A stretch of DNA of 64,000 bases, from positions 32,957 to 96,956 of the forward strand of contig JANSLP010000101.1 of the NCBI GenBank assembly GCA_029298735.1. Direction: 5' to 3'. The position numbers were made by a program, and so were the translations under genes. The notes beneath the pieces are model-generated. The model ran no database searches. It was not told the origin of the DNA and saw nothing but the letters and a program-made list of their open reading frames with translations. This document shows positions 54,952 to 64,000 of this stretch, in pieces. Origin of the DNA: Ophiostoma sp. CBS 140.51. Taxonomy: Eukaryota; Ascomycota; Sordariomycetes; Ophiostomatales; Ophiostomataceae. Position 1 is the first letter of the stretch, and the number at the start of each line of letters is the position of its first letter.

Positions 54952-57915
54952 TCAAAAGCCACCCGTCCGTGGCAAGCACACATTCCCAAACAGATCCACA
55001 TCTTGGAGTCCCTCAAGCAAACTGGCCATGTCTTGAAAGGAATAGTCAAGAATTTGCTGGCCAACAAATGGCGACCCCTGTTCATGAAGAATTGTTAACA
55101 AAAATCCAAAATAACGCCCGGCCTACTAGGATCTGGCTGGCTTGTAGAGTACGAACCTCGAAATCAGTGTCAGCGGACGGCAGGAGCGTCTCTCCATCAC
55201 TCGGTGCTCCAATTTGGCCAAAGGGTACCAAGGCGCCGCAGTTGTTGACAGTGTCGTCCACCTCGCGCAAATGCCGCTTGAGAATCTCGGCACATTTGCG
55301 TGCAACCACAGATTCGTCCATGGCATCTAGAATCTCAACTGACATCTCCACGAGTCGCACCAGGGACGACACGCCACCAACACGGGCGCGTTTAATGTAG
55401 GACAACAGCGCAGCAGCCGCCACCATGATGTATGTGGTATTATACCACCTAAATATGAATTTAGTGCCATGCAATGTAAGAGAAATACAGCGCCACTGAA
55501 AACAACAAGAACTCACCATGTCCTAAAATAGACATGCAGGCGGAAGGTCTCATGCATAAGCTCAATGGTGCGTTGTGCGGAGGAGACACATTTATTGGCG
55601 CACTGAAATAGCGCTCCTAGAGCAGCAGTATTGCCCATGCTGGCGCTATTCACGTAAAGGTCAATGAAACCACGGAAGAGTGCGAGTTTGACGTTGTAGT
55701 AGCCTGAGACAAAAAAAAGACTGTAAGCAGGTGTATGATCTCGTGTGTGGCTTGACCAAAGAGTTACTTACGCAGCTCAAGAACCAGTTTCTGCCGTCGG
55801 CACCACTCTGGTTCCCGCAAGGAATCCGCCGACCGGCTTCCCGAAGAACCTGCTTGGATAAAAGGAGGAAGTCCAATAAACCATGCGTCTAGTTCACTCT
55901 CCAGATGGAAGGCTGTGCTAGTATGGTCAATGCGATGGGAAGGCGCCTCGGTGTAGAAGAGGGACACCTTGCGCACAATATGAGAAAATTCCACCATGCA
56001 CGGGATAATGGCGTGAACAGACATATCCTTTTCAGGCAACCGTCGGCTGTGATACGCATCGAGACCTAAAGTATCTGGTCGACCAAGAGCAAAGCTCGTT
56101 TCCACTTCCAAAGAGTAGAGGCCCCTGTCATAAGATATGAGGTGTCAGCACTTCGTTGGAAACATTGTAACAGGGACTGTACAAATACTGCACATAGACA
56201 GGAAATTACATACCACCACGTTCGTGACAATTCCTGGGAACGACCAGGAGACGATGTTGGTATGTCCCTATTGAAACCAGCAGACATGCATGTGCGGACA
56301 ACGCGTCCGAGAAATGTCCATGCCACTGCCACCAAAAGTGTTAGTATTTGGCAAAAATAATGTAGATATCAGATAGATAACATACAGTGCGGTGTCAGTT
56401 CATTTTGGCATATTTTAGCCTGCAAAATTAAGAGGTTAGTGCTACAGTAATCGAGGAACAAAATGATAGTAGTCAGCATACCATGAAATAGAGACAGTGC
56501 ACAGTCTCGAGGTCGTTGGAGAACTGCAGTTGGTTCAGATAGCCCATGGCCTCGTTGAACAACTTACGGCTCCACTCAAAGCGAGTCCGGCCGCCTAGCC
56601 TCTCCTCGGGCCAGCTATGCGTCAATGATCCGAGAGCTAAAAGGCTGAGGTACATGGCTATAAAACTCTTGGATGGCTGTGGCTGGTGGCCGAACCGCAG
56701 TGCATTGGCCCTGCTCATAAACGATTCTTTGTCCACAAACGGGTGGACATAGTGAATCCCGGAGAAGTAGGCTTCGATAAAGACATGCGCATGGGCGGCG
56801 TAAAAGTTTTCTTTGCCAGGGTTGTGGATCTCTTTGGTGGGCGGCGCATATGAGGGCTGCATCAGGCGTTGAGCAAAGGCGTGGTTGTGCATGGCTGTGA
56901 CGAGGGAAGCGCTAGGGTTTGGCGACTGCTTGTCGTGCGGGCCAATGCGAGACGTGCGCTCCAAGTCTCCCAGAAACGACATGGAGGACGTGTTGCCATG
57001 GAACTCAATCTCGTTCGTGTGCTCATTGAGGTCCGTGATTTCACTGTCGTGTGGCGACTGCGTAGTGTCATTGGCGGCAGCACCATTGGCACCAGTGGCA
57101 CCGTTTGATGCTTGGGTTGTATGTGGATGGGGATGTGGCTGTGCGGCTTCCTGTCGGATTAGGGCCAGTGAGTTGCCGATTGTCGTCGTGGCCGGTGTGG
57201 CGCCGTCCGGAACATCTCGCTGTGCCGGGGCAGAGAGTGGTGTCGTTATCCTTGCACGGGGCGAATTTGGTGGCCTCGGTTGACATGGGTCTGGTTGTGT
57301 GCGGGACAAATGAGAAAGATTTGTGGTCCGGATTGTTTCTGTTGCACCGGACGGGGATGACGCGGATGTTGGGTCTGGAGTCTGGACAGCTATGGCGGCC
57401 CTGGCCTGTGCGGAGACTGTTGTTGTTGCTGTGGCCGCTCGCTCAAAGTATTCAAGTCGTGAGACAAGATCTTCGATCCGTAGTTCCAGTGTTCGTGTGT
57501 AACTGAGAATTGAAAGGCACGGACAGGTATTAGCAATCAGATGTCGTGTGACGTGATCTCACGATAATTTCGCAACGCTTGGGAGTGAACAGCAACTCAC
57601 CTTGGATCTGATCCCTCGGTATGGGGCCGCAGAATACGACCATAGGTGCAGTCTGCACCTGCTTCTGGGTGTTTGTCAGCATCGGTAATCCATACAGAGA
57701 AAGGGTGACTTGGCAAGCCGATATCATCACGTACTGGTGCAGTGGGAGCATGTCGGGTACAGCTCGTCGCACTTGTACTTCTTGTTGCGACAGCGCTCGC
57801 AGGCCTGCACGGCCCGCGGCCGTTTTCGTTTGCGGGCCGTGTTCCCCGTCCGGTCTGCGGTGGAAGACGCAGCCGTCACTGGCGGTGATGTGCCAAATAC
57901 TTCGGTGGTGTCCAT
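54952..57915 (-). CDS. Zn2Cys6 fungal transcription factor, nine exons
   Basis: Exons: 57915-57735, 57664-57601, 57502-56482, 56419-56386, 56325-56214, 56124-55772, 55703-55517, 55448-55157, 55077-54952; 789 aa. All eight junctions preserve frame. The binuclear cluster C-x2-C-x6-C-x6-C-x2-C-x6-C (CERC..KCDELYPTCSHC..DC) lies at about residues 40-67, preceded by a basic RKRKRPR stretch; its sixth cysteine is in exon 2, which confirms the intron. A coiled coil (LELRIEDLVSRLEYFE) and a long linker follow, then the fungal regulatory domain (YVHPFVDKESF, FNRDIPTSSPGRSQELSRTWW). The last exon uses a GTTCGT donor and gives the compact end GQQILDYSFQDMASLLEGL; without it the protein would stop at 55082 in sequence that reads like an intron. 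A likely local regulator of the cluster. Confidence 0.85.
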
Positions 57916-58737
57916 TTTGGTGTGCCCTGGAAGAGTTGGTGCAAGAGGGCAGCACGCCGCTGATCCTGGTTGAGGTAGAGCCGGAATGCCACAGATTGGG
58001 CGGACCAAGAACTGGGAGTGGAGACCGCGTCCGCTGTCGCGTCGAGGATCTGACCTTGGATGTCGTGTATGAATTTTGGTCGTCTTGGTTGTTTGATTTG
58101 TCTCAATCTCGGATGTTGTCGTCAAATTTGAGTTTCGTCAGTCACTCTGGGGTGGGAAAGAACGACTCTCTGGGGCCTCTGGGGCCTCTGGGGCAGGAAG
58201 GACTGAATGACCACCACAGCGCAAATGTGCCGCGTGCCTTCGTTTCTGCCGCGCTTCTCCGCACGCAGACCCACTCTGCACGGGTCGCAAAAAGCGCCTA
58301 CAATTCCCTGCGACTCACTGAAACGCGCCTGCCATTTTTGCATTTTGTTCGAACGTTTCCCCGCAAGCTTAGCGTCAAATAGTGTGCGGAGTTTGCGGAG
58401 CATGTGCCTGACAAGGCCCAGGTTTTGCAGGCGGGGAAGGTCGGAAATTCCGAGATGGTGCCTCGTGGCTTCATTTCCTGATGCCAGCTTCTACCCGAGT
58501 ACTTTCCAGACACGGCTAAAATTTGGAGTTAGTGGGTCAGACACTGACGACACGGACTAGGAAGCCGCAACCAGCGGCCACGGAGATAGAGGATGGTCGA
58601 GATGATGCTTCCTCTCGAGACTACGCATTGCGCTCATAAACACTGACACAGCCGTAAATTACGTCTTCTAACCTGTTACCTTCTCTGTTTTGGTGAGCAA
58701 CAATTCCCACAGCCCAAACATCCCCGGCACAACAAAC
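57916..58737. promoter_or_regulatory. Divergent promoter region, Zn2Cys6 factor / ALDH
   Basis: 0.8 kb between divergent start codons of the regulator and the dehydrogenase. An inverted CCG-N7-CGG pair is at 58565-58577. A tandem CTCTGGGGC repeat is at 58168-58195. No gene. Confidence 0.5.
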
Positions 58738-60410
58738 ATGGCAGAATCGACAGCAAACCTTGCTACTTTTGGGCTTGTGATCAACGGCGAGAACGTCGAC
58801 ACCGCCGCCGATACGTTCCCCGTTCTAGACCCAATCTCGCAGAAGGTCGTGCACTATGCGCCCGCCGCCACCGAAGCACACGCGCAGGCAGCGGTCGCCG
58901 CTGCCGAGGCAGCCTTTGAGACATGGCGCGAGACGACCCCCATCGAGCGTCGCAATATCATGCTGAAGGCTGTCGAAGTACTCCAGTCCCGCCAGGAGGA
59001 GCTCGTGCGCTCCATGGTCGAGGAGACGGGTGCCAAGCCCAGCTGGGCGGCCTTCAACATCCGCACCGGCCTCGGCTTTGTCCAGGAAGCTGCCGGCATG
59101 ACGACGCAGATCAAGGGAGACCTTCTGCAGAGCAACGACCGTGGCACGCTGGCCATGGTGTTCCGTGAGCCATGCGGTGTTATCCTTGGCATTGCCCCAT
59201 GGAACGCACCCATTATCCTCGGTATCCGTGCCTTTATCACGCCTCTAATCTGTGGCAACACGGTCATTCTCAAGGCGTCAGAAAACAGTCCGCGGACACA
59301 ATACCTGCTGGTGGACGCCTTCCGCCAGGCTGGTCTACCTGCCGGTGTACTCAGCTTCATTTGCTGCCCACGGACAAGCGCCAGCGTTGTCACTGAGGCC
59401 ATGGTCGGTCACCCGGCCGTCCAACGTGTCAACTTTACTGGTTCAACGGCAGTTGGCCGTATCATTGCTGCCATGAGCGCAAAGTACCTCAAGCCTACAA
59501 TTCTCGAGGTAGGCTCTATTACATGTTTGATTGAATATAATCTCTTACCGACACATCCACTGACACAAAGAATAGCTTGGCGGCAAGGCACCCATGGTCG
59601 TGCTGAAGCATGCCAACGTTGCCGAAGCAGTGCGTGCTGCTGCATTTGGTGCAATGCAGCACCAGGGCCAAATTTGCATGTCGACTGAGAGACTTATCAT
59701 TCACAAGTCCGTTGCTGCAGAGTTTGCCAGCCTCTTGAAAGCAAAGGTGTGTGATCCCATTCTCCTGTGCTATTCTGTGTCGACATACAGCTAAACATAG
59801 CTTCTCTTTCAGATCGACTCTCTTCATGCCGCAGACCCCCGGACCGACTCAACAGCCGCTCTTGGATCTCTCATCAGCCCGGTTGCTGGCAGCCGTGTTG
59901 AGAAGCTTGTTGCAGATGCGCTAGCCAAGGGTGCTACGGTGCACGGCGGCCGTTACTCAGTCGACGGAGCCATCGTCCAGCCGCTTGTTCTGCAGAACGT
60001 CCAGAAGGGCATGGACATTTACTATCAAGAATCATTTGGTCCCACCGTTGCCTTGTTCGAGTTTGAAACTAACGAAGAGGCTATCAATCTGGCCAATGAC
60101 ACCGAGTACGGTCTGGTTGCATCTGTTTTTGGAAATGATATTCAGGATGCACTGGCCGTCGCTCGGCGCATCCGCAGCGGTTCCTGTCATATCAACGGAC
60201 CGACTGTACACGGTAAGCACTATCCGGTCCCTGAGTGTTCTTGCTCTTTTTTTATTGTCTTTCTAACAAAATGCAGACGAGCCGCATTTGCCTCTTGGTG
60301 GCCAAAAGGCGTCGGGATATGGAAAGTTCGGCGGCACGTCATGCATCAACGAGTTCACAGAGGAGCGCGTTGTCACCATTGGCTCGCACGGTCACCACTA
60401 CCCCATATAG
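58738..60410 (+). CDS. Aldehyde dehydrogenase, salicylaldehyde/vanillin dehydrogenase-like
   Basis: Exons: 58738-59508, 59576-59749, 59813-60212 and 60277-60410, 492 aa; all introns are GT..AG in frame. FREPCGVILGIAPWNAPIILG at about residues 140-160, ILKASENSPRTQ, VNFTGSTAVGR, the catalytic Glu 257 (the last codon of exon 1, before LGGKAPM) and nucleophile Cys 291 in GQICMSTERL are all present. The REPCG..APWNAP and KASE patterns are those of the salicylaldehyde/vanillin/benzaldehyde dehydrogenase branch, as far as I recall, rather than of the acetaldehyde or betaine branches. No N-terminal presequence, so cytosolic. Divergent from the Zn2Cys6 gene, which suggests shared control. Confidence 0.9.
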
Positions 60411-60810
60411 GTAGATTGAAGTATGAAGATATTCTGTATCTGCTAGATCAGCTGCAATATTCAGGAGTCTAGATCATATGAAAATAGTCCCAATAAAACC
60501 TAATTTTGTTGAAAATTGAGTCATCAAGTGAAAAGTTGGATAAATACATTTATTTTTTTGGAAAATCAAAGTTGGAAAAGAAAAAATGTTGGTTAACTCA
60601 ATATTTTATTTCAAAAATGAAGCAAAATAAATCCACATAAGATTATATACCATTAAGTCCATCAATACCTAATACACATATTCTATGCCATTCAAACTTC
60701 TTTCGATACAAGTCTCGGTTACTTACAAATAAAAAAGACATGATTAAACCACATGTGTAACATCAAAAAAAATAATCTTTTATCGTTTCGATCACCACTT
60801 TACTACCTTA
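60411..60810. other. AT-rich spacer before the repeat region
   Basis: Very AT-rich, no coding signal; likely ALDH 3' UTR plus spacer. Confidence 0.4.
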
Positions 60811-61323
60811 TTGTCCATCCCGACACCCCGTGCCACCCGCACTGCCGCCGGCATGCCCACCGCCGCGGTCAGCGCGCCACGGGCCGCTTCGGCACGGCTC
60901 CGCGGCATAGCCGCCCCGCCACCCCCGACGACGGCCAACAAGCGCGCTCGGCCTCCCACTGCAGACAGCTTGACACCGGCCGGCAGCCCATTGCACCGCC
61001 CCACGAACGACGTCATCACCGCCCCCGAAAGCCTACAACGCTCTCCGACTAAACGCAGCCGTACGTCGGGTGCCACGACGTCCGCCACTCCCTCTACGCC
61101 GCCCGGCCGAAACGATACACCTACTACCCCCACGATCCCGCAAAACACAGCCACCGAGCACACCACCCGGCCGCTTACCGGACCACTCACTACCGCCGTC
61201 CCGGAGGACGTTGCCAAGATCTGTGGGATCCCGAATAAACACGCCGACGCCCTTACCACCGCCCTCTCTATCGTATACAAGGCAGATGACCGCGTGGGTG
61301 CGGCCGTTGACACGATCCTGTAA
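60811..61323 (+). mobile_element. gag-like ORF of a retroelement, 170 codons, truncated
   Basis: GC-rich, Pro/Thr/Ala/Arg-rich reading frame ending in a helical region (VAKICGIPNKHADALTTALSIVYKADDRV). It stops at 61321 (TAA). The same frame resumes as RLFYTVIS, a TAG, AHYVATTPLPAT and so on to about 61470, so the stops look like CAA/CAG to TAA/TAG changes at Gln codons. I recall similar segments in fungal retroelement gag proteins. CA dinucleotides are still common here, unlike to the right. The label gag-like is tentative. Confidence 0.45.
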
Positions 61324-61685
61324 CGGCTCTTCTACACCGTTATCTCGTAGGCGCACTACGTTGCCACGACACCGCTTCCGGCCACGACGGCCGCACCGGC
61401 CATAGCCGCCAATCCGTCACCCATATACGCCTTGTTACAAAAGTACTTCCCAAAGGGTAAGAGACTCTACTAGGTAATTAAGTCTAGGGGAGGGTTCTTG
61501 CTCTAGTAAAATAGTGATAAGGTATAACGGTCGAATAATAGTTAACACGCGTAAGGGGGTTCTCTGTATACAATAATGGCACAGGAATACAAGTTTATGT
61601 AGGTTTATATTTCAGATAATCGGTAACGACTAAGTCTTCTATCTAGGTTATTGGGAGGGAGCCTTAGTCTTATATATTTATTATA

Positions 61686-61780
61686 GTTTATTCCTGGATT
61701 ATTCTGTTGGATTATTTCCTATATAATCCTCTTCGTGGTTTATTCTTAGATTATACCGTTGGATTATTTCCTATATAATC
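61686..61780. repeat. Tandem 43-bp duplication, possibly in an LTR
   Basis: Units 61686-61728 and 61738-61780 match at 39 of 43 positions, each ending in the sequence ATTTCCTATATAATC. They sit downstream (minus-strand sense) of pol, where a 3' LTR would be expected; LTR ends could not be set because only one LTR is in view. Confidence 0.7.
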
Positions 61781-62411
61781 TACCTTTCTTATTATGTAAT
61801 TAGTCCGTTCCTTTTCCTTCTTTAATTAGCTCTCTACGCCACTTATCCCTTTAGCTACTCTTAGTATATCTTCCGCGTCTTTATTCTTCCCGTCCCGTTA
61901 AGGGGTCGGTTCGTTATCCTGGCCCGTTAGTGAGGCCGTGGGAGCTATATTCGTAATATAACCTCCCTTCTCTCTAGATTTCGTCCCGAAATCTTATAAG
62001 TATCGCTCCTGTCTTCTTACTTCCCTTTTTCCTTCGGTAAAGACTTCTTTCCCTTTTAACTCAGTATATCTAGTCGCATCGATAAACGTCCGCCCGTTAA
62101 TAGTTCTTCCCGTCGTCGTAGTTTCCTCCGATAACTAGGTTTTTCCGGTTTTTCTGCGATGCCCTGTTCTCGCTATACTCGCCTCGGTAAGGATTATATC
62201 TAGTCCGATAAATCGACCCGTTAGTCCCGTCGTTGCTAGGCTTGTGTTCGAGTTAGCGTTAAATGTAATAGTCGTGGTATCGTTATAGGCCCTAGTATAC
62301 CCTCCCTTTATTTTTCTAGTTTTCATTGCTTTTTAACTCTTGTTTTTAACCGAGCGTTAGGTCGCCGAGTTCTAATAAATCTCTTAGGTTAAAGAGAGTA
62401 CCGAATTAACC

Positions 62412-62652
62412 CTAGAGGAACTATTAACTTATCTTTAAGAGGTTACCGCTCGTCTTCGACGAATTAATAAGTAGTAGAAAGTATACGAAGAGAAACGTTA
62501 GAAGCTTCTCGATAATACTTATACCGCTTAAGATACCGAGGATAAGGCCCGTTAAGCCGAAGAGGAGCGGGAGACCCGCCGCGCGGCTTAAGAGGCTTAA
62601 GCGGCCGCCGATATTACCGCCGCTTTTATCGACTAGGACGCCCTTATAACCG
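62412..62652 (+). pseudogene. RIP-ruined plus-strand frame encoding a coiled coil
   Basis: In one plus-strand frame the sequence encodes Glu/Arg/Ala/Lys-rich heptad-like peptide (VTARLRRIN, KVYEEKR, AEEERETRRAA) interrupted by nine stops, all TAA or TAG, none TGA. Each sits where a Gln codon (CAA/CAG) would suit. It lies antisense to, and just past, the chromodomain end of the minus-strand pol. It may be part of a nested or oppositely oriented element. Confidence 0.5.
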
Positions 62653-64000
62653 GTCTCGATCCTAGTCCGCCTCTTACTAGTACTCTTTTAATAACTAGGG
62701 GGAATTCTTGAGGTTTTTTACTAGTTTCTATATATTTTCTTTATCGTTATAACCTTGTTATTTAACGAAGTATTCTAGTTTATTATTTCTTCTTTTATAA
62801 TGTACTTTAATTTTCTCGACGTCGTATTCTAGTTCTTCTAGGACTTGTTCGTTCGATAGCTCCGCCGAATCGGGTACTTTTTCGAGTAGTAATATATTAA
62901 ATCGTGGGTAGACTCGTAATCTCTCGGGTAAACCGAGTTTATATACCGAGTTATTAACCTTTCTTTTAATTATAAATAGTCCGAGCTTCTTAAAGTCGAG
63001 TTTATCGCTTAGTCGTTTTATTTAAAGGTTTTTCCGGTTAAGATAAACTTTATCTCTCTCCTCTAGGATTAGTCTCTTAATCTTTTTCTTATTAACTTAA
63101 ATACGAACTACTTCTTAGTTCTTTTTAAGGTTATCCTTGACTCTAGTTAAGATATCGTCGAGTTTCTTAATTATTCCGTTCGCTCTCGGGTTTAGATTCT
63201 CGTCGTTATAGTAGTTTATTCTTAGTTAAAACCCGTAGCTTACTTTAAATAGAGAGTATCCCGTAACGTTATATACTACGCTATTATATATAATTTAAGC
63301 GAGGGGTAACTATTCGACTTAGTCGTTTTATTACTAGTTTACGTATACTCGGAGGTATTACTCGAGTATTTAATTTATCCTCTTAGTTTATCTATTAATT
63401 TAGGGGTGGAAAGCGGTATTAAGTTTTCTTTAAATTCGTAGCTTCTTTATTACCGCGCCCTAGAACTTACTTATAAATATTATTCCTTTATCGTTAACGA
63501 TATCGTCTAGTAATCTATAGTTACTTACGACGTTACGAAGGAACGTATATACGAGGTCTTTTACCGAGTGTAATTCGTAATAAGGTAAAAAGTAAGCGTA
63601 CTTCGTTAATTTATCCACGATTACTAGAATACTATTATAGACCGTTTTTATAACCCTTTCTTTTAACGCTAGGAGCTTTACGATAAGGTCTTAGGAGATT
63701 AACTATTATAGCCGATCCGGTATCGGTAGTAGTTATAATTTTTTATACGTCTTATATCTTAATATCTTGGTTTTATTATAAATATCGTATTCTTTAATAA
63801 CTTACTAGATATCGTTATACTAGTCTTTTATATTATAGACTTCTTTAAGTCTTTCTGTTATTTTCTAGATTCCGAAGTGTCCTTCCGTAAGTGCTTCGTA
63901 TATTCGTCGGATAACCTCTTAATATATCTCTTAACCGGCCGCCCCGTCCACATCTCCGGCATCCGCAGCTCGTCACCGACAAATCCTGGTCTTGCACCAC

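Larger units (their letters stand above)
61441..63947 (-). mobile_element. Ty3/Gypsy retrotransposon pol relic, heavily RIP-mutated
   Basis: Minus-strand reading shows integrase sequence with many stops: the zinc-binding end near 63870 (EGHFGIWKITERLK), KTKILRYKTYKKL and LLPIPDRL, the DDE core (VNDKGIIFISKF, TAFHP), NYYNDENLNP near 63200, KLDFKKLG and NSVYKLGLPERLRV, then a chromodomain at about 62690-62850. Stops such as TAA/TAG stand where Trp or Gln is expected (for example in the chromodomain's ENxW and FVKW positions). Domain order (integrase, chromodomain) marks a chromovirus-type Ty3/Gypsy element. The 5' part lies outside the window. CA and TG are nearly absent (none in 63001-63120), while TA is abundant and CG remains. 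Confidence 0.85.

Noticed and set aside
55082..55156. Direct read-through end of the Zn2Cys6 factor at 55082
   Set aside because: Splicing from GTTCGT at 55156 to CAG before 55077 gives a conserved-looking 41-residue end, while the read-through ends in unrelated sequence.
61441..63947. AT-rich tract considered as a mitochondrial insertion or centromere
   Set aside because: Minus-strand integrase and chromodomain remnants and the CA/TG loss identify a RIP-mutated Ty3/Gypsy element.
1..64000. tRNA, rRNA or CRISPR features
   Set aside because: Reading the intergenic regions gave no cloverleaf-type arms with a GGTTCRA-like T-loop in a proper context, no rRNA similarity and no spaced repeats; small non-coding RNAs could still be missed by eye.

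Overview
The window is nuclear DNA of a filamentous ascomycete (Pezizomycotina, most likely a Sordariomycete). The evidence is protein genes with short introns (about 50-100 nt, GTAAGT-type donors, CTAAC/CTGAC-like branch points), an ATG11-type autophagy scaffold, fungal-specific transcription factors (Zn2Cys6, and C2H2 with a fungal regulatory domain), large fungal MFS transporter families, and a Ty3/Gypsy relic carrying the signature of repeat-induced point mutation (RIP). A placement near the Ophiostomatales is possible but only a guess. No tRNA, rRNA or CRISPR array was seen.

Left part (about 1.5-32.5 kb), a housekeeping block: kinetochore CENP-H-like subunit, ATG11, mitochondrial ribosomal protein bL9m, an alcohol acetyltransferase-like enzyme, a large disordered single-pass membrane protein, a nucleotidyltransferase-like protein, a possible BTB-like protein, the phosphatidylinositol 4-kinase STT4, and the 20S proteasome subunit PRE7. 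These are intact, GC-rich in coding parts, and conserved. After PRE7 comes a decayed gene resembling fungal DUF6604 proteins. It contains a 55-bp copy of part of its neighbour, a Gfo/Idh/MocA oxidoreductase.

Middle part (34-46.3 kb), accessory: an ACS-family (Dal5-like) permease, a C2H2 transcription factor with a C-terminal frameshift, a 14-TM DHA2-type drug transporter, an orphan last exon of a sugar transporter, a beta-propeller pseudogene and a further gene relic.

Right part (46.6-60.4 kb) looks like one catabolic gene cluster: two sugar-porter MFS transporters, a classical short-chain dehydrogenase, a GH3 beta-glucosidase-type hydrolase, a nine-exon Zn2Cys6 regulator and an aldehyde dehydrogenase of the salicylaldehyde/vanillin dehydrogenase type. 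A reasonable hypothesis is uptake of an aryl glycoside, hydrolysis to sugar plus phenolic alcohol, and oxidation of the alcohol to aldehyde and acid. One transporter has lost its SPRW motif at a splice junction, so the cluster may be degrading.

The last 3.3 kb is repeat DNA: a gag-like GC-rich ORF on the plus strand, then a heavily RIP-mutated Ty3/Gypsy pol relic (integrase and chromodomain) on the minus strand, with CA/TG dinucleotides almost absent. The element runs to near the right edge, where CA/TG-rich sequence resumes abruptly at about 63948.
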